A stretch of 64,000 nt of DNA from Geopsychrobacter electrodiphilus DSM 16401 (GTDB lineage Bacteria > Desulfobacterota > Desulfuromonadia > Desulfuromonadales > Geopsychrobacteraceae), in the NCBI RefSeq assembly GCF_000384395.1, contig NZ_ARWE01000001.1, forward strand, positions 3,570,501 through 3,634,500, written 5' to 3'. Under the pieces are notes generated by a model. That model saw only the letters and a program-made list of their open reading frames with translations. It was not told where the DNA came from and did no database searches. The translations under genes were made by a program, and so were the position numbers. This document shows, one piece after another, positions 1 to 9,173 of this stretch. Each line of letters starts with the position of its first letter. The first letter of the stretch is position 1.

Positions 1-765
1 CTGCATCACCTCCAGCTGTCCACTCTTCAGTTCATCCGCAATCATATGCAGTTGCAACCGCCCCCAGCCCATCCCGGCCAGCAGAATCTGCTTTTTGGTC
101 TGATGATCGTTGACCAGCCAACGCCGCCCATCAACAATCACCCCCAGACTTTTCTTACGCGGCTGGCGGCTGCTGTCGCGCACGACCACCTGAACCCGGT
201 CTTTCAAATCAGCCAGCGACAAGGAATGGGCAGTGAATTCTGCCAGAAAGTCCGGGGCGGCGACGGGCACCATCTGGACCCGACTGAACGGGAAGGATTG
301 CAGTTGAATGTTCTCTTCGAACCAGGGGGTGATGGCAATATCCGCGTCACTCTGCTCCAGTCGTTCCAGAGCACCCCAAAGCCTCTCGCCAACCAGTTCG
401 ATCGCAGTTTGCGGATATTTTTTTTCGAGCCGCCGCAACACCTCAAGCACCAGTGGCACCGGGCAACTCTCTTCAATCGCGATACATAACCTGGCTTCGT
501 GCCCGCTGGCCAGATGAGCGGCCAGATCGGTCAAATGAGTCCCCTGCCGCAAGACTTCACGGGCCTGCTGACAGATCCTTTCGCCGGCCGGGGTTAAGCG
601 GGCCCGATATTGATCCCGCGCCAGGAGGGTCAATCCGAGTTCATCTTCCAGCTTGCGGATCCCGACGCTGAGGGTCGGTTGCGTTCGGTGCAAGGCCTCA
701 GCCGCAGCCAGCACGCTGCCGGACTCGGCAATCTGCACCAGAATTTTAAGTTGATCAAGAGTCAT
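1..765 (-). CDS. LysR-family transcriptional regulator (C-terminus cut by window edge)
   Basis: Reading leftward from the ATG at 763-765 the frame is open to base 1, giving 255 residues without a stop, so the C-terminus lies outside the window. The N-terminus (MTLDQLKILVQIAESGSVLA, then a helix containing RTQPTLSVGIRKLE) is a typical LysR winged helix-turn-helix, followed by the start of the periplasmic-binding-protein-like effector domain. The AAGGAG-like sequence just upstream of the ATG is a good ribosome site. It is divergent from the YceI-like gene, the usual LysR arrangement, so it may control that gene and itself. The effector cannot be told from sequence. Confidence 0.9.
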   Translation of the reverse strand, partial: MTLDQLKILVQIAESGSVLAAAEALHRTQPTLSVGIRKLEDELGLTLLARDQYRARLTPAGERICQQAREVLRQGTHLTDLAAHLASGHEARLCIAIEESCPVPLVLEVLRRLEKKYPQTAIELVGERLWGALERLEQSDADIAITPWFEENIQLQSFPFSRVQMVPVAAPDFLAEFTAHSLSLADLKDRVQVVVRDSSRQPRKKSLGVIVDGRRWLVNDHQTKKQILLAGMGWGRLQLHMIADELKSGQLEVMQ

Positions 766-810
766 TACGATTCTCCTTGAATTAATAATAATAGATTTCA
801 TCAATACTCA

Positions 811-839
811 TTGTCGAATATAAATATTATTTTTCTATA
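811..839 (+). promoter_or_regulatory. Possible sigma-70 promoter in the lysR-yceI divergent region
   Basis: TTGTCG (811-816) and TCTATA (834-839) are spaced by 17 bases in a very AT-rich stretch. A short palindrome AATAT-AA-ATATT (817-828) lies between the boxes where a regulator could bind. The match to consensus is modest and the assignment is inference. Confidence 0.3.
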
Positions 840-925
840 GCGCCGTCCAGTATTGTGACCAAAATGGTTTTATTTCGAAGCTCAATGACCCGAAACAGGA
901 GAACCAACATGTTAAAAAATCACTC

Positions 926-1489
926 TTGTCCATCGCACTGCTATTCGCCTTCGCCCAACCCGGCTTCAGCGCCAGCTACAAAATCGACCCGATGCACTCG
1001 GAAGTCGGCTTCACAGTGCAACACCTGATGTTCTTCAAAGTCAGCGGTTACTTTACCGACTTTGAGGATACAATTGAGGCTGATTCTCAGGCCAGGACGC
1101 TCTCTGCTGCGGCCGCCGTGATCAAAACCACCTCGGTCGATACGCGCATCGGAAAGCGGGGCAATCACCTGCGCAGCGCCGACTTTTTCGACGCGGCCAA
1201 GTTTCCTGAAATGATCTTTGTCAGCAAAAAGGTCGAGGGGAGCGGCAACGACATCAAGGTTTACGGCGACCTGACGATTCGCGGCACCACCAAACCGATT
1301 GTTCTCAGCGGCGCATTTCTCGGTGAGAACAAAGATGCCTGGGGCAATGTCCGCGCCGGATTTGCCGCCAAAGGGATGATCAACCGCAAGGATTTCGGCC
1401 TGACCTGGAACGCAATCCTTGAGTCCGGCGGGGTGACCGTCGGCGATGACGTAGAGATTACCCTGCAAGTTGAAGCGATCAAAAGTTAA
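926..1489 (+). CDS. YceI-family periplasmic lipid-binding-like protein, 5' end apparently frameshifted
   Basis: The body (SYKIDPMHSEVGFTVQHLMF... to the C-terminus) matches the YceI family, small secreted beta-barrel proteins that bind isoprenoid-type lipids. The intact frame starts only at a TTG (926), which leaves a signal peptide with no positive charges. An ATG at 909 with a strong AGGAG site lies one frame away, separated by a run of six A (914-919). Seven A would restore M-L-K-K-S-L-L-S-I-A-L-L-F-A, a textbook signal peptide cut after FSA. So either there is an indel in the run, or phase variation, or a real TTG start. It is divergent from lysR. Confidence 0.85.
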   Translation: MSIALLFAFAQPGFSASYKIDPMHSEVGFTVQHLMFFKVSGYFTDFEDTIEADSQARTLSAAAAVIKTTSVDTRIGKRGNHLRSADFFDAAKFPEMIFVSKKVEGSGNDIKVYGDLTIRGTTKPIVLSGAFLGENKDAWGNVRAGFAAKGMINRKDFGLTWNAILESGGVTVGDDVEITLQVEAIKS

Positions 1490-1616
1490 AGAGCTTTTTC
1501 TGGCACACCAACAGCACGTGGGATCCAGAAGTTGAACCATAGATCGAAGAGCTGAACAGTTTCGAGCCAACAAATCGCTGCAAGTGCCCATCAGGAGCAC
1601 ACTTAGGAGATACAGT

Positions 1617-2396
1617 ATGCAAGAATTACCCGCCATCTTTCTTTCGCACGGGGCACCGGATCTGGTGCTCTCGCAGGAACCCGCCCGGCAGGCGCTCATT
1701 GATCTGGGTAAAAGTCTACCCCGACCCAAGGGGATCCTGATCATTTCGGCGCATTGGCAAGCGGCGCAGTTCACCCTGGGGGAAGCCCTGCAATTTTCCA
1801 CAATTTATGATTTCGGTGGTTTTCCTGCCGAGCTTTATCGTTTGACATACCCGGCTCAGGGCGCCGCGTGGCTGATCAGCCTTTGTCGCGAGGTGTTGCA
1901 GGAGGGGAATATTGATTTCAACGGCGATCCGCAGCGTGGCCTCGATCACGGAGCCTGGATTCCCTTGATGCTCGCCTGGCCCGAAGCCGAGATCCCGGTG
2001 CTCTCCCTCAGCCTCAAACGCGGCGCGTCTCTCACGGAGCACCTGGCCCTCGGCCGCGCCCTCGCGCCGCTGCGCAAGGCCGGGGTGCTGATCGTCGCAT
2101 CGGGGGCGATCACCCACAACCTCGGCAAGCTGCTCCCTTCGGGGTCACCACCCGAACCCTGGGTGCTCGAATTCAGCAGCTGGGTCGAAGAGAAACTGCT
2201 GCAGGGGGCCAGCGCAGATCTGCTCGGTTATCGCGAACATGCCCCTCACGCCCGCCTGGCCCACCCGACACCTGAGCATTTCGAGCCGCTGCTCGTCGCT
2301 TACGGCGCCGGTAACGAACAACCCGGGACCCTGCTGCACCGCAGCTTCAGCTACGGCAATCTGGCGATGGAGACCTTTGCCTTCGGGGGAGGATGA
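1617..2396 (+). CDS. DODA/LigB-type class III extradiol ring-cleavage dioxygenase
   Basis: A 259-residue protein of the 4,5-DOPA dioxygenase (YgiD-like, LigB superfamily) type. Visible motifs are FLSHGAP near residue 10 and ISAHW near residue 50, whose histidines form the metal site, plus LDHGAWIPL in the middle and SGAITHNLG later. The start is set at 1617 because TTAGGAGA sits 8-12 bases upstream; an upstream in-frame codon at 1584 lacks such a site. Family members open catechol-like rings or act on related small molecules, and the substrate here is unknown. It stands alone, convergent with the crotonase gene across a strong hairpin. Confidence 0.85.
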   Translation: MQELPAIFLSHGAPDLVLSQEPARQALIDLGKSLPRPKGILIISAHWQAAQFTLGEALQFSTIYDFGGFPAELYRLTYPAQGAAWLISLCREVLQEGNIDFNGDPQRGLDHGAWIPLMLAWPEAEIPVLSLSLKRGASLTEHLALGRALAPLRKAGVLIVASGAITHNLGKLLPSGSPPEPWVLEFSSWVEEKLLQGASADLLGYREHAPHARLAHPTPEHFEPLLVAYGAGNEQPGTLLHRSFSYGNLAMETFAFGGG

Positions 2397-2449
2397 ATCA
2401 ACGCGGTGGGTTAAACAATCTGCGGACGAGTAAATAAGCGCTGACGATG

Positions 2450-2502
2450 CAGGCTTCCTGCCTGGCGCGCGCGTAACTCCTGCGCACCAGGCAGGAAGCC
2501 TG
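2450..2502. terminator. Bidirectional hairpin between convergent genes
   Basis: A perfect 16-bp inverted repeat (CAGGCTTCCTGCCTGG at 2450-2465 and its complement at 2487-2502), extended by a GCGC pair after one mismatch, fills the gap between the dioxygenase and the convergent crotonase. There is no long U-run, so it may act as a terminator or a repeat-derived transcript stabiliser. Confidence 0.65.
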
Positions 2503-2514
2503 AGCAGGGACACA

Positions 2515-3279
2515 TCAGGAGTCCTGAGGTTTTTTTAAGGTACGGGCGACAAACTCATTGATCGCGGCATGGGTCTCGGCTGATTCCCAGAGCGCATACA
2601 GTTCAGTCGCCTGAGCTCTGCTTCTCGCATTGATCACCTCGCGCACCGGTTGGCGCAGCTGGCGTTTGGAAAAGCCAAAGAGACCCGGTCGAATCGCGGC
2701 CAGTGATTCTGCCGCAGCAAGAGCCTCACCCATAAGCTGCTCCGGCTCGACAACCACATCGATCAGACCGCGTTGCCGTGCCTCGGCCGGGGCATAGGTC
2801 GCTGCGTCCAGAATAACCTCGGCGATGAAATCAGGATTGGTTCTGGCGCGCATGATCTCAAGGGCCACCACCGGGAAAGGCACCCCGACCCGTAATTCAG
2901 GCACTCCGATCCGGGACTTTCCCGCCGCCATAAAACGCCGATCAGCACAACAGGTCAGCAAACATCCACCGGCGATAGCATGCCCGTTAACCGCCGCAAC
3001 AACCGGCTTGTTGCAGAAAAACAGAGTTGTCAGCAGTTCATCGAGGGCGGGGAGAAACTGGCGGACATAATCAACCCCACCGGCCAGAAGCTGCGGCAAA
3101 TCAACCCCGGCCGAAAAAATCTTCCCCTGCCCGGTGAGCACAATCGCACGGGATGAGTGTTCCGCCAACTCCCGAATCATATTGCTCAGGTCGACACAAA
3201 AGTTCAGATCCATGGCGTTCGCCGACCCATACTGCATGCGCAGAATCGCAATATCATCTTTCTTTTCAACAGCAAACAT
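2515..3279 (-). CDS. Enoyl-CoA hydratase/isomerase family protein
   Basis: A 254-residue crotonase-fold protein. The oxyanion-hole segments are visible (GKIFSAGVDLPQLL near residue 55 and GHAIAGGCLLTCCADRRF near residue 100). In canonical hydratases the second segment carries a Glu (GGGCELA); here it reads AGGCLLTCC, so this Glu is missing, while the second acidic residue is retained in GVPELRVGVPF. This suggests an isomerase or another crotonase activity rather than plain enoyl-CoA hydration. AGGAG precedes the ATG. It lies downstream of icmF on the same strand after a 154-base gap, so it may share its transcript. Confidence 0.85.
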   Translation of the reverse strand: MFAVEKKDDIAILRMQYGSANAMDLNFCVDLSNMIRELAEHSSRAIVLTGQGKIFSAGVDLPQLLAGGVDYVRQFLPALDELLTTLFFCNKPVVAAVNGHAIAGGCLLTCCADRRFMAAGKSRIGVPELRVGVPFPVVALEIMRARTNPDFIAEVILDAATYAPAEARQRGLIDVVVEPEQLMGEALAAAESLAAIRPGLFGFSKRQLRQPVREVINARSRAQATELYALWESAETHAAINEFVARTLKKPQDS

Positions 3280-3433
3280 AGGTTTCTCCTATTTTGACAC
3301 GAAAACTCCCAAGACGAATCAAAAGTGCCCAGCTGCTAGGCGCCCACAGCCTGAAGAGTGAGGTGTAGCGGTAGCTACTCCGCAGCGATTCAGGCAAGGG
3401 CAACGCCGCAGATGGGTGCTTTTCATCCGCCGC

Positions 3434-6400
3434 CTACATGTTGCGGCGATACTGCCCGCCAACCTCATACAACGCCGCGCTGATCTGCCCGAGTGAGGCG
3501 ACCTTGACCGTCTCCATCAGCTCGGCGAAGATGTTGCCCCCGCTTTCGGCCGCCTGCTGCAAGCGCTTGAGCGCAGCCCCGGCTTCAGCTGCATGTTCGG
3601 ACTGAAATGCGCGCAGGTTGGTGATCTGGTGACGCTTCTCCTCTTCGGTCGAACGGGCCAGTTCGCCGGGGATTACGTAACCATCAGCATTCTTCGGGTT
3701 CAGGTAGGTGTTAACCCCGATGATCGGCAGCTCACCGGTGTGCTTCTGATGTTCGTAGAGCATGGACTCTTCCTGAATCTTGGTGCGCTGATACAGGGTC
3801 TCCATCGCCCCGAGCACCCCGCCACGCTGATTGATCTGTTCGAACTGCGCCAGCACCGCCGCTTCGACCAGATCGGTCAGCTCCTCGACGATGAAGGAGC
3901 CCTGCAGGGGATTTTCGTTCCTGGCCATCCCCAGCTCCTTGTTGATGATCAACTGGATCGCCATCGCACGCCGCACCGACTCTTCAGTCGGGGTAGTCAC
4001 CGCCTCGTCGTAGGCGTTGGTGTGCAGCGAGTTACAGTTGTCATAAATCGCCATCAGCGCCTGAAGAGTTGTGCGGATATCGTTGAAATTCATCTCCTGG
4101 GCGTGCAGCGACCTTCCTGAGGTCTGGATGTGATACTTGAGCATCTGGCTTTTGGTGTTGGCGCCGTAACGCTCGCGCATCACCACCGACCAGATCCGGC
4201 GTGCAACCCGCCCGATCACGGTGTATTCAGAGTCGAGACCGTTGCTGAAGAAGAAAGAGAGGTTGCCGGCAAAGTCATCGATGTGCATGCCCCGCGCCAG
4301 ATAATACTCGACGAAGGTAAAGCCGTTCGAGAGGGTGAAGGCCAGCTGGCTGATCGGGTTGGCGCCGGCCTCGGCGATATGATAGCCGCTGATCGAGACC
4401 GAGTAGTAATTGCGCACCTTCTGATCGATAAAATACTGCTGCACATCCCCCATCATGCGCAACGCGAACTCAGTGGTGAAGATGCAGGTGTTCTGCCCCT
4501 GATCCTCTTTTAATATATCAGCCTGCACCGTGCCGCGCACCGTCTGCAGGGTCCAGCTCTGGATCTCGGCCGCCTCGGCAGCCGTCGGTTGACGCCCGTT
4601 ATCGGCTTTGAACTTATCCAGCTGCTGGCGGATAGCGGTGTTCATGAACATCGCCAAAAGCATCGGCGCCGGACCGTTGATGGTCAGCGAGACCGAGGTC
4701 ATCGGATCGCAAAGATCGAAGCCGGCGAACAGCTTTTGCATGTCGTTCAGGGTACAGATCGACACCCCGGACATCCCGACCTTGCCGTAGATGTCGGGGC
4801 GCTCGTCCGGGTCTTCCCCATACAGGGTCACGCTGTCGAAGGCGGTCGAGAGCCGCTTGGCGTCATCATCCTGGGTCAGGTAGTGAAAACGTCGATTGGT
4901 GCGTTCGGGCGTCCCCTCACCGGCAAACTGGCGCTTGGGATCTTCGGCGGTGCGCTTGAAGGGGAAGAGACCAGCGGTGTAGGGGAAGAAACCGGGGGCG
5001 TTCTCCGTCATGCACCAGCGGATAATCTCGCCGTAATCGGCAAAATCGGGCAGACAGACCCTGGGGATTCGCGTCCCAGAAAGGGTGGTGGTGGTCAGTT
5101 CGGTACGGATCTCCTTGTCACGCACACGGGTCACCATGACCTCTTCACGGTAGGCCTTCTTAAGCGCGGGCCAGGTTTGCAGCAGCTTACGGTTCTCCTC
5201 GCTGAGGGCGGCTTCGGCCCGGGTTACCAGGGTCTCAAGATCGGCGATCTGACAGGCACATTTTTCAGCCAGCAGGTCGCGCGCGCCGGAGAGCTGAAAG
5301 AGCTGCCGCCCGACAAGCACCTGACTTTCGACCTGTTTGCGATAAGCCCTGACACTGTGAACGATCTCGGCCAGATAGCCGATCTGCTCCGGCGGGATGA
5401 TCTGCTGGGCCAGGCTCTGTCCCTCACCCACTTCGAGTTGCGACTCCCAATCGAGAGTACATTTATCATTGAGCAGGTCGATCAGCGCACGGTAGAGCCG
5501 ATTGACCCCGATGTCGTTGAACTGACTGGCGATGGTGCCGAAGACCGGCAGCTCCTCATCGGCGGCATCGAACAGTTTGCGGTTGCGCCGGTACTGTTTG
5601 CGCACGTTGCGCAGAGCGTCCTCGGCGCCGCGTTTCTCCATCTTGTTGAGCACGATCAGATCGGCGAAGTCGAGCATATCGATCTTCTCCAACTGGGTCG
5701 GCGCACCGAACTCGCTGGTCATGACATAGAGCGACAAATCGCAAACCTCGACAATCCCGGCATCCCCCTGACCGATCCCGCTGGTCTCGACGATGATCAG
5801 GTCGAAACGCGCCGCCTTCAGCACCTCGAGCGCCTCGTGGATTGCGGTCGAGAGCTCACTGCGCGAATCGCGCGTCGCCAGCGAACGCATAAAGACCCGC
5901 GGCGTATCGATGGCGTTCATGCGGATACGGTCACCGAGCAGAGCACCGCCGGTGCGCTTGCGGGTCGGATCGACGGACAGTATCGCGACGGTCTTGTCAC
6001 TGAAATCGCGCAGAAAACGCCTGACCAACTCATCGGTCAGCGAGCTTTTGCCCGCCCCGCCGGTGCCGGTAATGCCGAGCACCGGCACCGGCCGAGCCAG
6101 AGCGTGAACCGCTTTTTGCTGGGCAGCCAGCTGATCATCGCGACTGTCGACCAGGCGCTCAGCGCTGGTAATCAGGCGGGCGATCGCCTGACAATCCCGC
6201 TGCGACAGACGTTTGAGATCACGCTCAAACTGCTGGGGTGTCTCAAAATCGCACTGCTCGAGCTTAAAGTTGACCATCCCCTGCAGCCCCATGCGCCGAC
6301 CGTCTTCAGGGGAGAAAATTTTGCAAATCCCATAGTCTTCGAGCTCGCGAATCTCTTCCGGCAGGATGACGCCCCCGCCCCCACCGAAAATCCGGATATG

Positions 6401-6676
6401 TCCGGCATCCTGCGCAACCAGAAGATCACGGATATATTTGAAATATTCGAGATGCCCCCCCTGGTAGGAACTGACCGCGATCCCCTGCGCATCTTCCGTA
6501 ATCGCCGCGGTGACGACCTCCTGCGCAGAACGATTGTGCCCCAGGTGCACAACTTCGGCGCCCGAGTCCTGCAGGATCCGGCGCATGATATTTATCGAGA
6601 CATCATGACCATCATACAGGCTGGTAGCGGTCACAAAGCGGATAGGGTGCTGTGCCTGATAGACGGCATTCTCCAT
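3434..6676 (-). CDS. icmF: Fused isobutyryl-CoA mutase (B12 domain, MeaI-type GTPase, mutase)
   Basis: A 1080-residue adenosylcobalamin enzyme interconverting isobutyryl-CoA and n-butyryl-CoA; some family members also act on isovaleryl/pivaloyl-CoA. Order: B12-binding domain (about 10-140) with [13 protein letters not shown] carrying the cobalt-ligating His, G-protein chaperone domain (about 195-450) with P-loop [12 protein letters not shown] and [10 protein letters not shown], then the TIM-barrel mutase (about 530-1060). This order is the IcmF hallmark and distinguishes it from methylmalonyl-CoA mutase. The start is chosen at 6676 because AAGGAG sits 8 bases upstream, while an in-frame ATG at 6727 overlaps the -12 box of a sigma-54 promoter. 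It joins valine carbon to the beta-oxidation genes at 32-42 kb. Confidence 0.95.
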   Translation of the reverse strand: MENAVYQAQHPIRFVTATSLYDGHDVSINIMRRILQDSGAEVVHLGHNRSAQEVVTAAITEDAQGIAVSSYQGGHLEYFKYIRDLLVAQDAGHIRIFGGGGGVILPEEIRELEDYGICKIFSPEDGRRMGLQGMVNFKLEQCDFETPQQFERDLKRLSQRDCQAIARLITSAERLVDSRDDQLAAQQKAVHALARPVPVLGITGTGGAGKSSLTDELVRRFLRDFSDKTVAILSVDPTRKRTGGALLGDRIRMNAIDTPRVFMRSLATRDSRSELSTAIHEALEVLKAARFDLIIVETSGIGQGDAGIVEVCDLSLYVMTSEFGAPTQLEKIDMLDFADLIVLNKMEKRGAEDALRNVRKQYRRNRKLFDAADEELPVFGTIASQFNDIGVNRLYRALIDLLNDKCTLDWESQLEVGEGQSLAQQIIPPEQIGYLAEIVHSVRAYRKQVESQVLVGRQLFQLSGARDLLAEKCACQIADLETLVTRAEAALSEENRKLLQTWPALKKAYREEVMVTRVRDKEIRTELTTTTLSGTRIPRVCLPDFADYGEIIRWCMTENAPGFFPYTAGLFPFKRTAEDPKRQFAGEGTPERTNRRFHYLTQDDDAKRLSTAFDSVTLYGEDPDERPDIYGKVGMSGVSICTLNDMQKLFAGFDLCDPMTSVSLTINGPAPMLLAMFMNTAIRQQLDKFKADNGRQPTAAEAAEIQSWTLQTVRGTVQADILKEDQGQNTCIFTTEFALRMMGDVQQYFIDQKVRNYYSVSISGYHIAEAGANPISQLAFTLSNGFTFVEYYLARGMHIDDFAGNLSFFFSNGLDSEYTVIGRVARRIWSVVMRERYGANTKSQMLKYHIQTSGRSLHAQEMNFNDIRTTLQALMAIYDNCNSLHTNAYDEAVTTPTEESVRRAMAIQLIINKELGMARNENPLQGSFIVEELTDLVEAAVLAQFEQINQRGGVLGAMETLYQRTKIQEESMLYEHQKHTGELPIIGVNTYLNPKNADGYVIPGELARSTEEEKRHQITNLRAFQSEHAAEAGAALKRLQQAAESGGNIFAELMETVKVASLGQISAALYEVGGQYRRNM

Positions 6677-6722
6677 GGTGCGTTCTCCTTCTGTTGGCAT
6701 GAGAGACAAAGAACAATGTTTT

Positions 6723-6738
6723 AGCAATCAGTATGCCA
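6723..6738 (-). promoter_or_regulatory. Sigma-54 (-24/-12) promoter of icmF
   Basis: Read on the minus strand the site is TGGCATACTGATTGCT. GG and GC are separated by exactly ten bases, as RpoN promoters require, and 13 of the conserved positions fit TGGCACRNNNNTTGCW closely. Transcription would start near 6712, leaving a 35-base leader before the icmF ATG at 6676. Confidence 0.8.
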
Positions 6739-6848
6739 CGCTTATATTTTACCTCAGCAGAGTAACTTAGGGCCGCGAGCCATCAGTCTTTTCGGAGATT
6801 GTGCGCAAAACCACCCGTGAACATCTTTCCCGCAACAGACCCGACATC

Positions 6849-6866
6849 TGTAAACACAGGTTTACA
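6849..6866. promoter_or_regulatory. Palindromic enhancer site TGTAAAC-N4-GTTTACA
   Basis: A perfect 7-bp inverted repeat around ACAG, in the divergent region between icmF and the enhancer-binding regulator. On the minus strand it contains GTGTAAAC, 122 bases from the -24 box of the icmF promoter. Similar elements precede three other sigma-54 promoters in the window, so this is the best candidate binding site for the regulator at 7069-8838. Confidence 0.7.
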
Positions 6867-6983
6867 CTTCTTTTTCAAAAGTCGGTAAATCGAAGGTTGG
6901 CCGGTGTCTACCCGGAGAACGCAATGGTGCAGGCTGTTTCCTCACAATCAAATTTTAGTTTCCAATGGCTAAACTAATTCTTT

Positions 6984-7011
6984 TTGAATTTTTTATAAAA
7001 CACTGTATTAT
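6984..7011 (+). promoter_or_regulatory. Sigma-70 promoter of the enhancer-binding regulator
   Basis: TTGAAT (6984-6989) and TATTAT (7006-7011) are spaced by 16 bases, with the regulator ATG about 58 bases downstream. No -24/-12 site was seen in this orientation, consistent with constitutive or autoregulated expression of the regulator. Confidence 0.55.
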
Positions 7012-7068
7012 CATCTTTCAACTTTCACGAAAAGAGCGAGAGACAACCAACCCAAAGGGAGTCAATCC

Positions 7069-8838
7069 ATGGGCTTTGCGCAGGTGGCAGAACGGGCCGG
7101 TTATAATCTGGACGGGGTCACCCCGTTAGAAGAGAGCTGGCTGGCGGTGCTTGATTCCGAGCAACGGATCATCACCTCCAACGAAGAATGCTTTGCCTTG
7201 CTCGCCAGACGACCCGAAGAACTGATTGGTCAGCGCCTTGGACAGGTGATTAAACTCGGTTTCCTCCATACCCTGCTGGTGCAGGGGGTCTGTTTCAAAT
7301 CACAGCCGGTCTGGATCAACAACGTTAAACACTACTGCGACTATACGTCCCTCGGCAAAGACCCTCAGCTCTCCGCCGGCCTGTTCAGCCTGATGCGCAG
7401 CGAACAACTCACGACCTCCAGCCTGGAAATGCCGGACCTGCTCTGTTCCATGGACCAGGGCTCTACCCTCACCCAGGAGAGCCTGATTCTGGTCAACACC
7501 GACTGCATCATCACCATGATCAATCAACCCTTTGCCGACGTCCTCGGATTGCGCGCCGGCGAACTGCTCGGCAAACATGTCCACAAGGCCTACCCCAACT
7601 CAAACCCCTCACGCCTGCCGGTGGTCATGGATACCGGCCAGGCCGAAGTCGCCGAGCCGCACCTGCTCAACGGGCGCCAGACGGTGGTCAGCCGCTACCC
7701 GCTATTTAAAGAGGGGAAGATGCTCGGCGCCTGGGGGAAGGTGCTGTTCAGTGATATGCGCGAGCTCACCCGCATCGCTGACAAGTTCCAGAACTTCACC
7801 CCCAGCTCGAGCGCGCCCAAATCGCGGGGGCAATCCTCGGGCCTCAGTTTCAAGTACGACTGCAACAGTATCATCGGACACAGCAAACGGATGAAGGACC
7901 TCAAGGAGAAGCTGTTGCGCATCGCCGAACGACCCTCCAACGTCCTGCTGATGGGCGAGAGCGGCACCGGCAAGGAACTCTTCGCTCACGCCCTGCATGC
8001 GGCGAGCAAGCGGCGTTATGGCCCCTTCGTACGGGTCAACTGCGCGGCCATCCCCGACCTGCTGCTCGAATCAGAACTGTTCGGCTACACCGATGGTGCC
8101 TTTACTGGCGCAAAAAAAGGGGGCCAGATCGGCAAATTCGAACTGGCCGATGGCGGCACGATCTTTCTCGACGAGATCAGCGACATGCCGATGATCATGC
8201 AGGCCAAGCTGCTGCGCGTGCTCCAGGAACGCGAGGTCACCCCCTTGGGGAGTACGGCCACCAAACGGATCGACATCCGGGTGGTGGCAGCGACCAACGT
8301 GAATCTGGAAGAGAAGGTCCGAAACGGCCTGTTCCGCACCGACCTCTATTATCGACTGAACGTCATCGCTCTCGAAATCCCGGCCTTGCGTGAGCGGCGG
8401 GATGATATCTACTTTATCACCAAACATCTGATCGACGACTTTAATGCTGAGTTCGAAATGAACATTCAAGGCCTGGACGAAGAGGCCTGGCAACTTCTGA
8501 AAAACTATGACTTCCCCGGCAATATCCGCGAACTGCGCAATGCGATAGAGAGTGCCTTCAATATGGCCACCGGCACCAGGATTGAAGCCGGGGATCTACC
8601 GCGGCATATTCGTGGAGCTTCGCCGAGCGCCGTCTCGCCGCTGGACTCTTCCCAACAGGAGAACCTGCTCTCCTGCATCGGCCAGAAGCCCTTACAGGAG
8701 ATTATGGACGAGATGGAACGGCTCTTGATTGAGGCCTCCCTGACACAGTCCGGCGGCAACAAACTGAACGCCGCAAGCGTGCTGGGAATCTCGCGCCCCG
8801 GTCTCTACAAAAAACTGCATAAATACCACCTCCAGTAG
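7069..8838 (+). CDS. Sigma-54-dependent enhancer-binding regulator with PAS sensors
   Basis: A 589-residue NtrC-class activator. The N-terminal half holds two PAS-like regions (about 20-110 and 135-235) and no receiver domain, so it probably senses a ligand or redox state directly. The AAA+ domain has Walker A GESGTGKE (296-303) and the sigma-54 contact loop GAFTGA (343-348), followed by Walker B TIFLDEISDM. The C-terminal Fis-type helix-turn-helix (AASVLGISRPGLYKKLHKY) binds DNA. AAGGGAG precedes the ATG. It is divergent from icmF with a palindromic site between them, and four catabolic units in the window carry sigma-54 promoters. It is therefore proposed, by inference, as their activator. 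Confidence 0.93.
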   Translation: MGFAQVAERAGYNLDGVTPLEESWLAVLDSEQRIITSNEECFALLARRPEELIGQRLGQVIKLGFLHTLLVQGVCFKSQPVWINNVKHYCDYTSLGKDPQLSAGLFSLMRSEQLTTSSLEMPDLLCSMDQGSTLTQESLILVNTDCIITMINQPFADVLGLRAGELLGKHVHKAYPNSNPSRLPVVMDTGQAEVAEPHLLNGRQTVVSRYPLFKEGKMLGAWGKVLFSDMRELTRIADKFQNFTPSSSAPKSRGQSSGLSFKYDCNSIIGHSKRMKDLKEKLLRIAERPSNVLLMGESGTGKELFAHALHAASKRRYGPFVRVNCAAIPDLLLESELFGYTDGAFTGAKKGGQIGKFELADGGTIFLDEISDMPMIMQAKLLRVLQEREVTPLGSTATKRIDIRVVAATNVNLEEKVRNGLFRTDLYYRLNVIALEIPALRERRDDIYFITKHLIDDFNAEFEMNIQGLDEEAWQLLKNYDFPGNIRELRNAIESAFNMATGTRIEAGDLPRHIRGASPSAVSPLDSSQQENLLSCIGQKPLQEIMDEMERLLIEASLTQSGGNKLNAASVLGISRPGLYKKLHKYHLQ

Positions 8839-8920
8839 TCACCGGAGCAGGTGGCAACCCCGCCAACAACCGGGGATTCTGGTCTGACAACACGGTTCTT
8901 TGACGCTGACTTCTGCCGAC

Positions 8921-8946
8921 TGTAAATGGGGTGTAACAGTGTAAAC
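8921..8946 (+). promoter_or_regulatory. Upstream activator site of the liv operon
   Basis: An imperfect palindrome TGTAAAT-GGGG-TGTAACA (8921-8938) is immediately followed by GTGTAAAC (8939-8946). The last element ends 122 bases before the -24 box at 9068, the same distance as the icmF site. The 335-base gap after the regulator gene otherwise holds only a weak CCCCG/CGGGG hairpin near 8864-8881. Confidence 0.6.
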
Positions 8947-9067
8947 AAAAAGGACATCGATTGAGATCGCGCCATGAGCATTCATCGCTGTTCCCTCTGA
9001 TAAAATTCTCTCTTATTTCAAATAGATAAAGGCTCTTACCCTGATTAGAAATAAATAAAACGTTGTT

Positions 9068-9083
9068 TGGTACCTTGCTTGCA
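9068..9083 (+). promoter_or_regulatory. Sigma-54 promoter of the liv operon
   Basis: TGGTACCTTGCTTGCA fits TGGCACRNNNNTTGCW with GG and GC exactly ten bases apart. Transcription would begin near 9095, about 80 bases before the livG ATG. Confidence 0.8.
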
Positions 9084-9173
9084 ATCTTCAGGTTCTTCAC
9101 TATCATCTTCGAATCGTTGTCGGCCAGGCTATCCGCTGCGATCTAGTTTTCCCGCTTGAGGAGGATTCCTTCT

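Noticed and set aside
3280-3433. Possible gene between the crotonase and icmF
   Set aside because: Only short frames without a ribosome site or family; treated as intergenic.
4589-6724. 711-residue open frame on the plus strand opposite icmF
   Set aside because: It mirrors the codon frame of icmF on the other strand, has no recognisable family and low-complexity composition; a GC-rich antisense shadow.
6677-6727. Earlier icmF start at 6727
   Set aside because: It overlaps the -12 box of the promoter, lacks a ribosome site and adds residues not seen in IcmF proteins.
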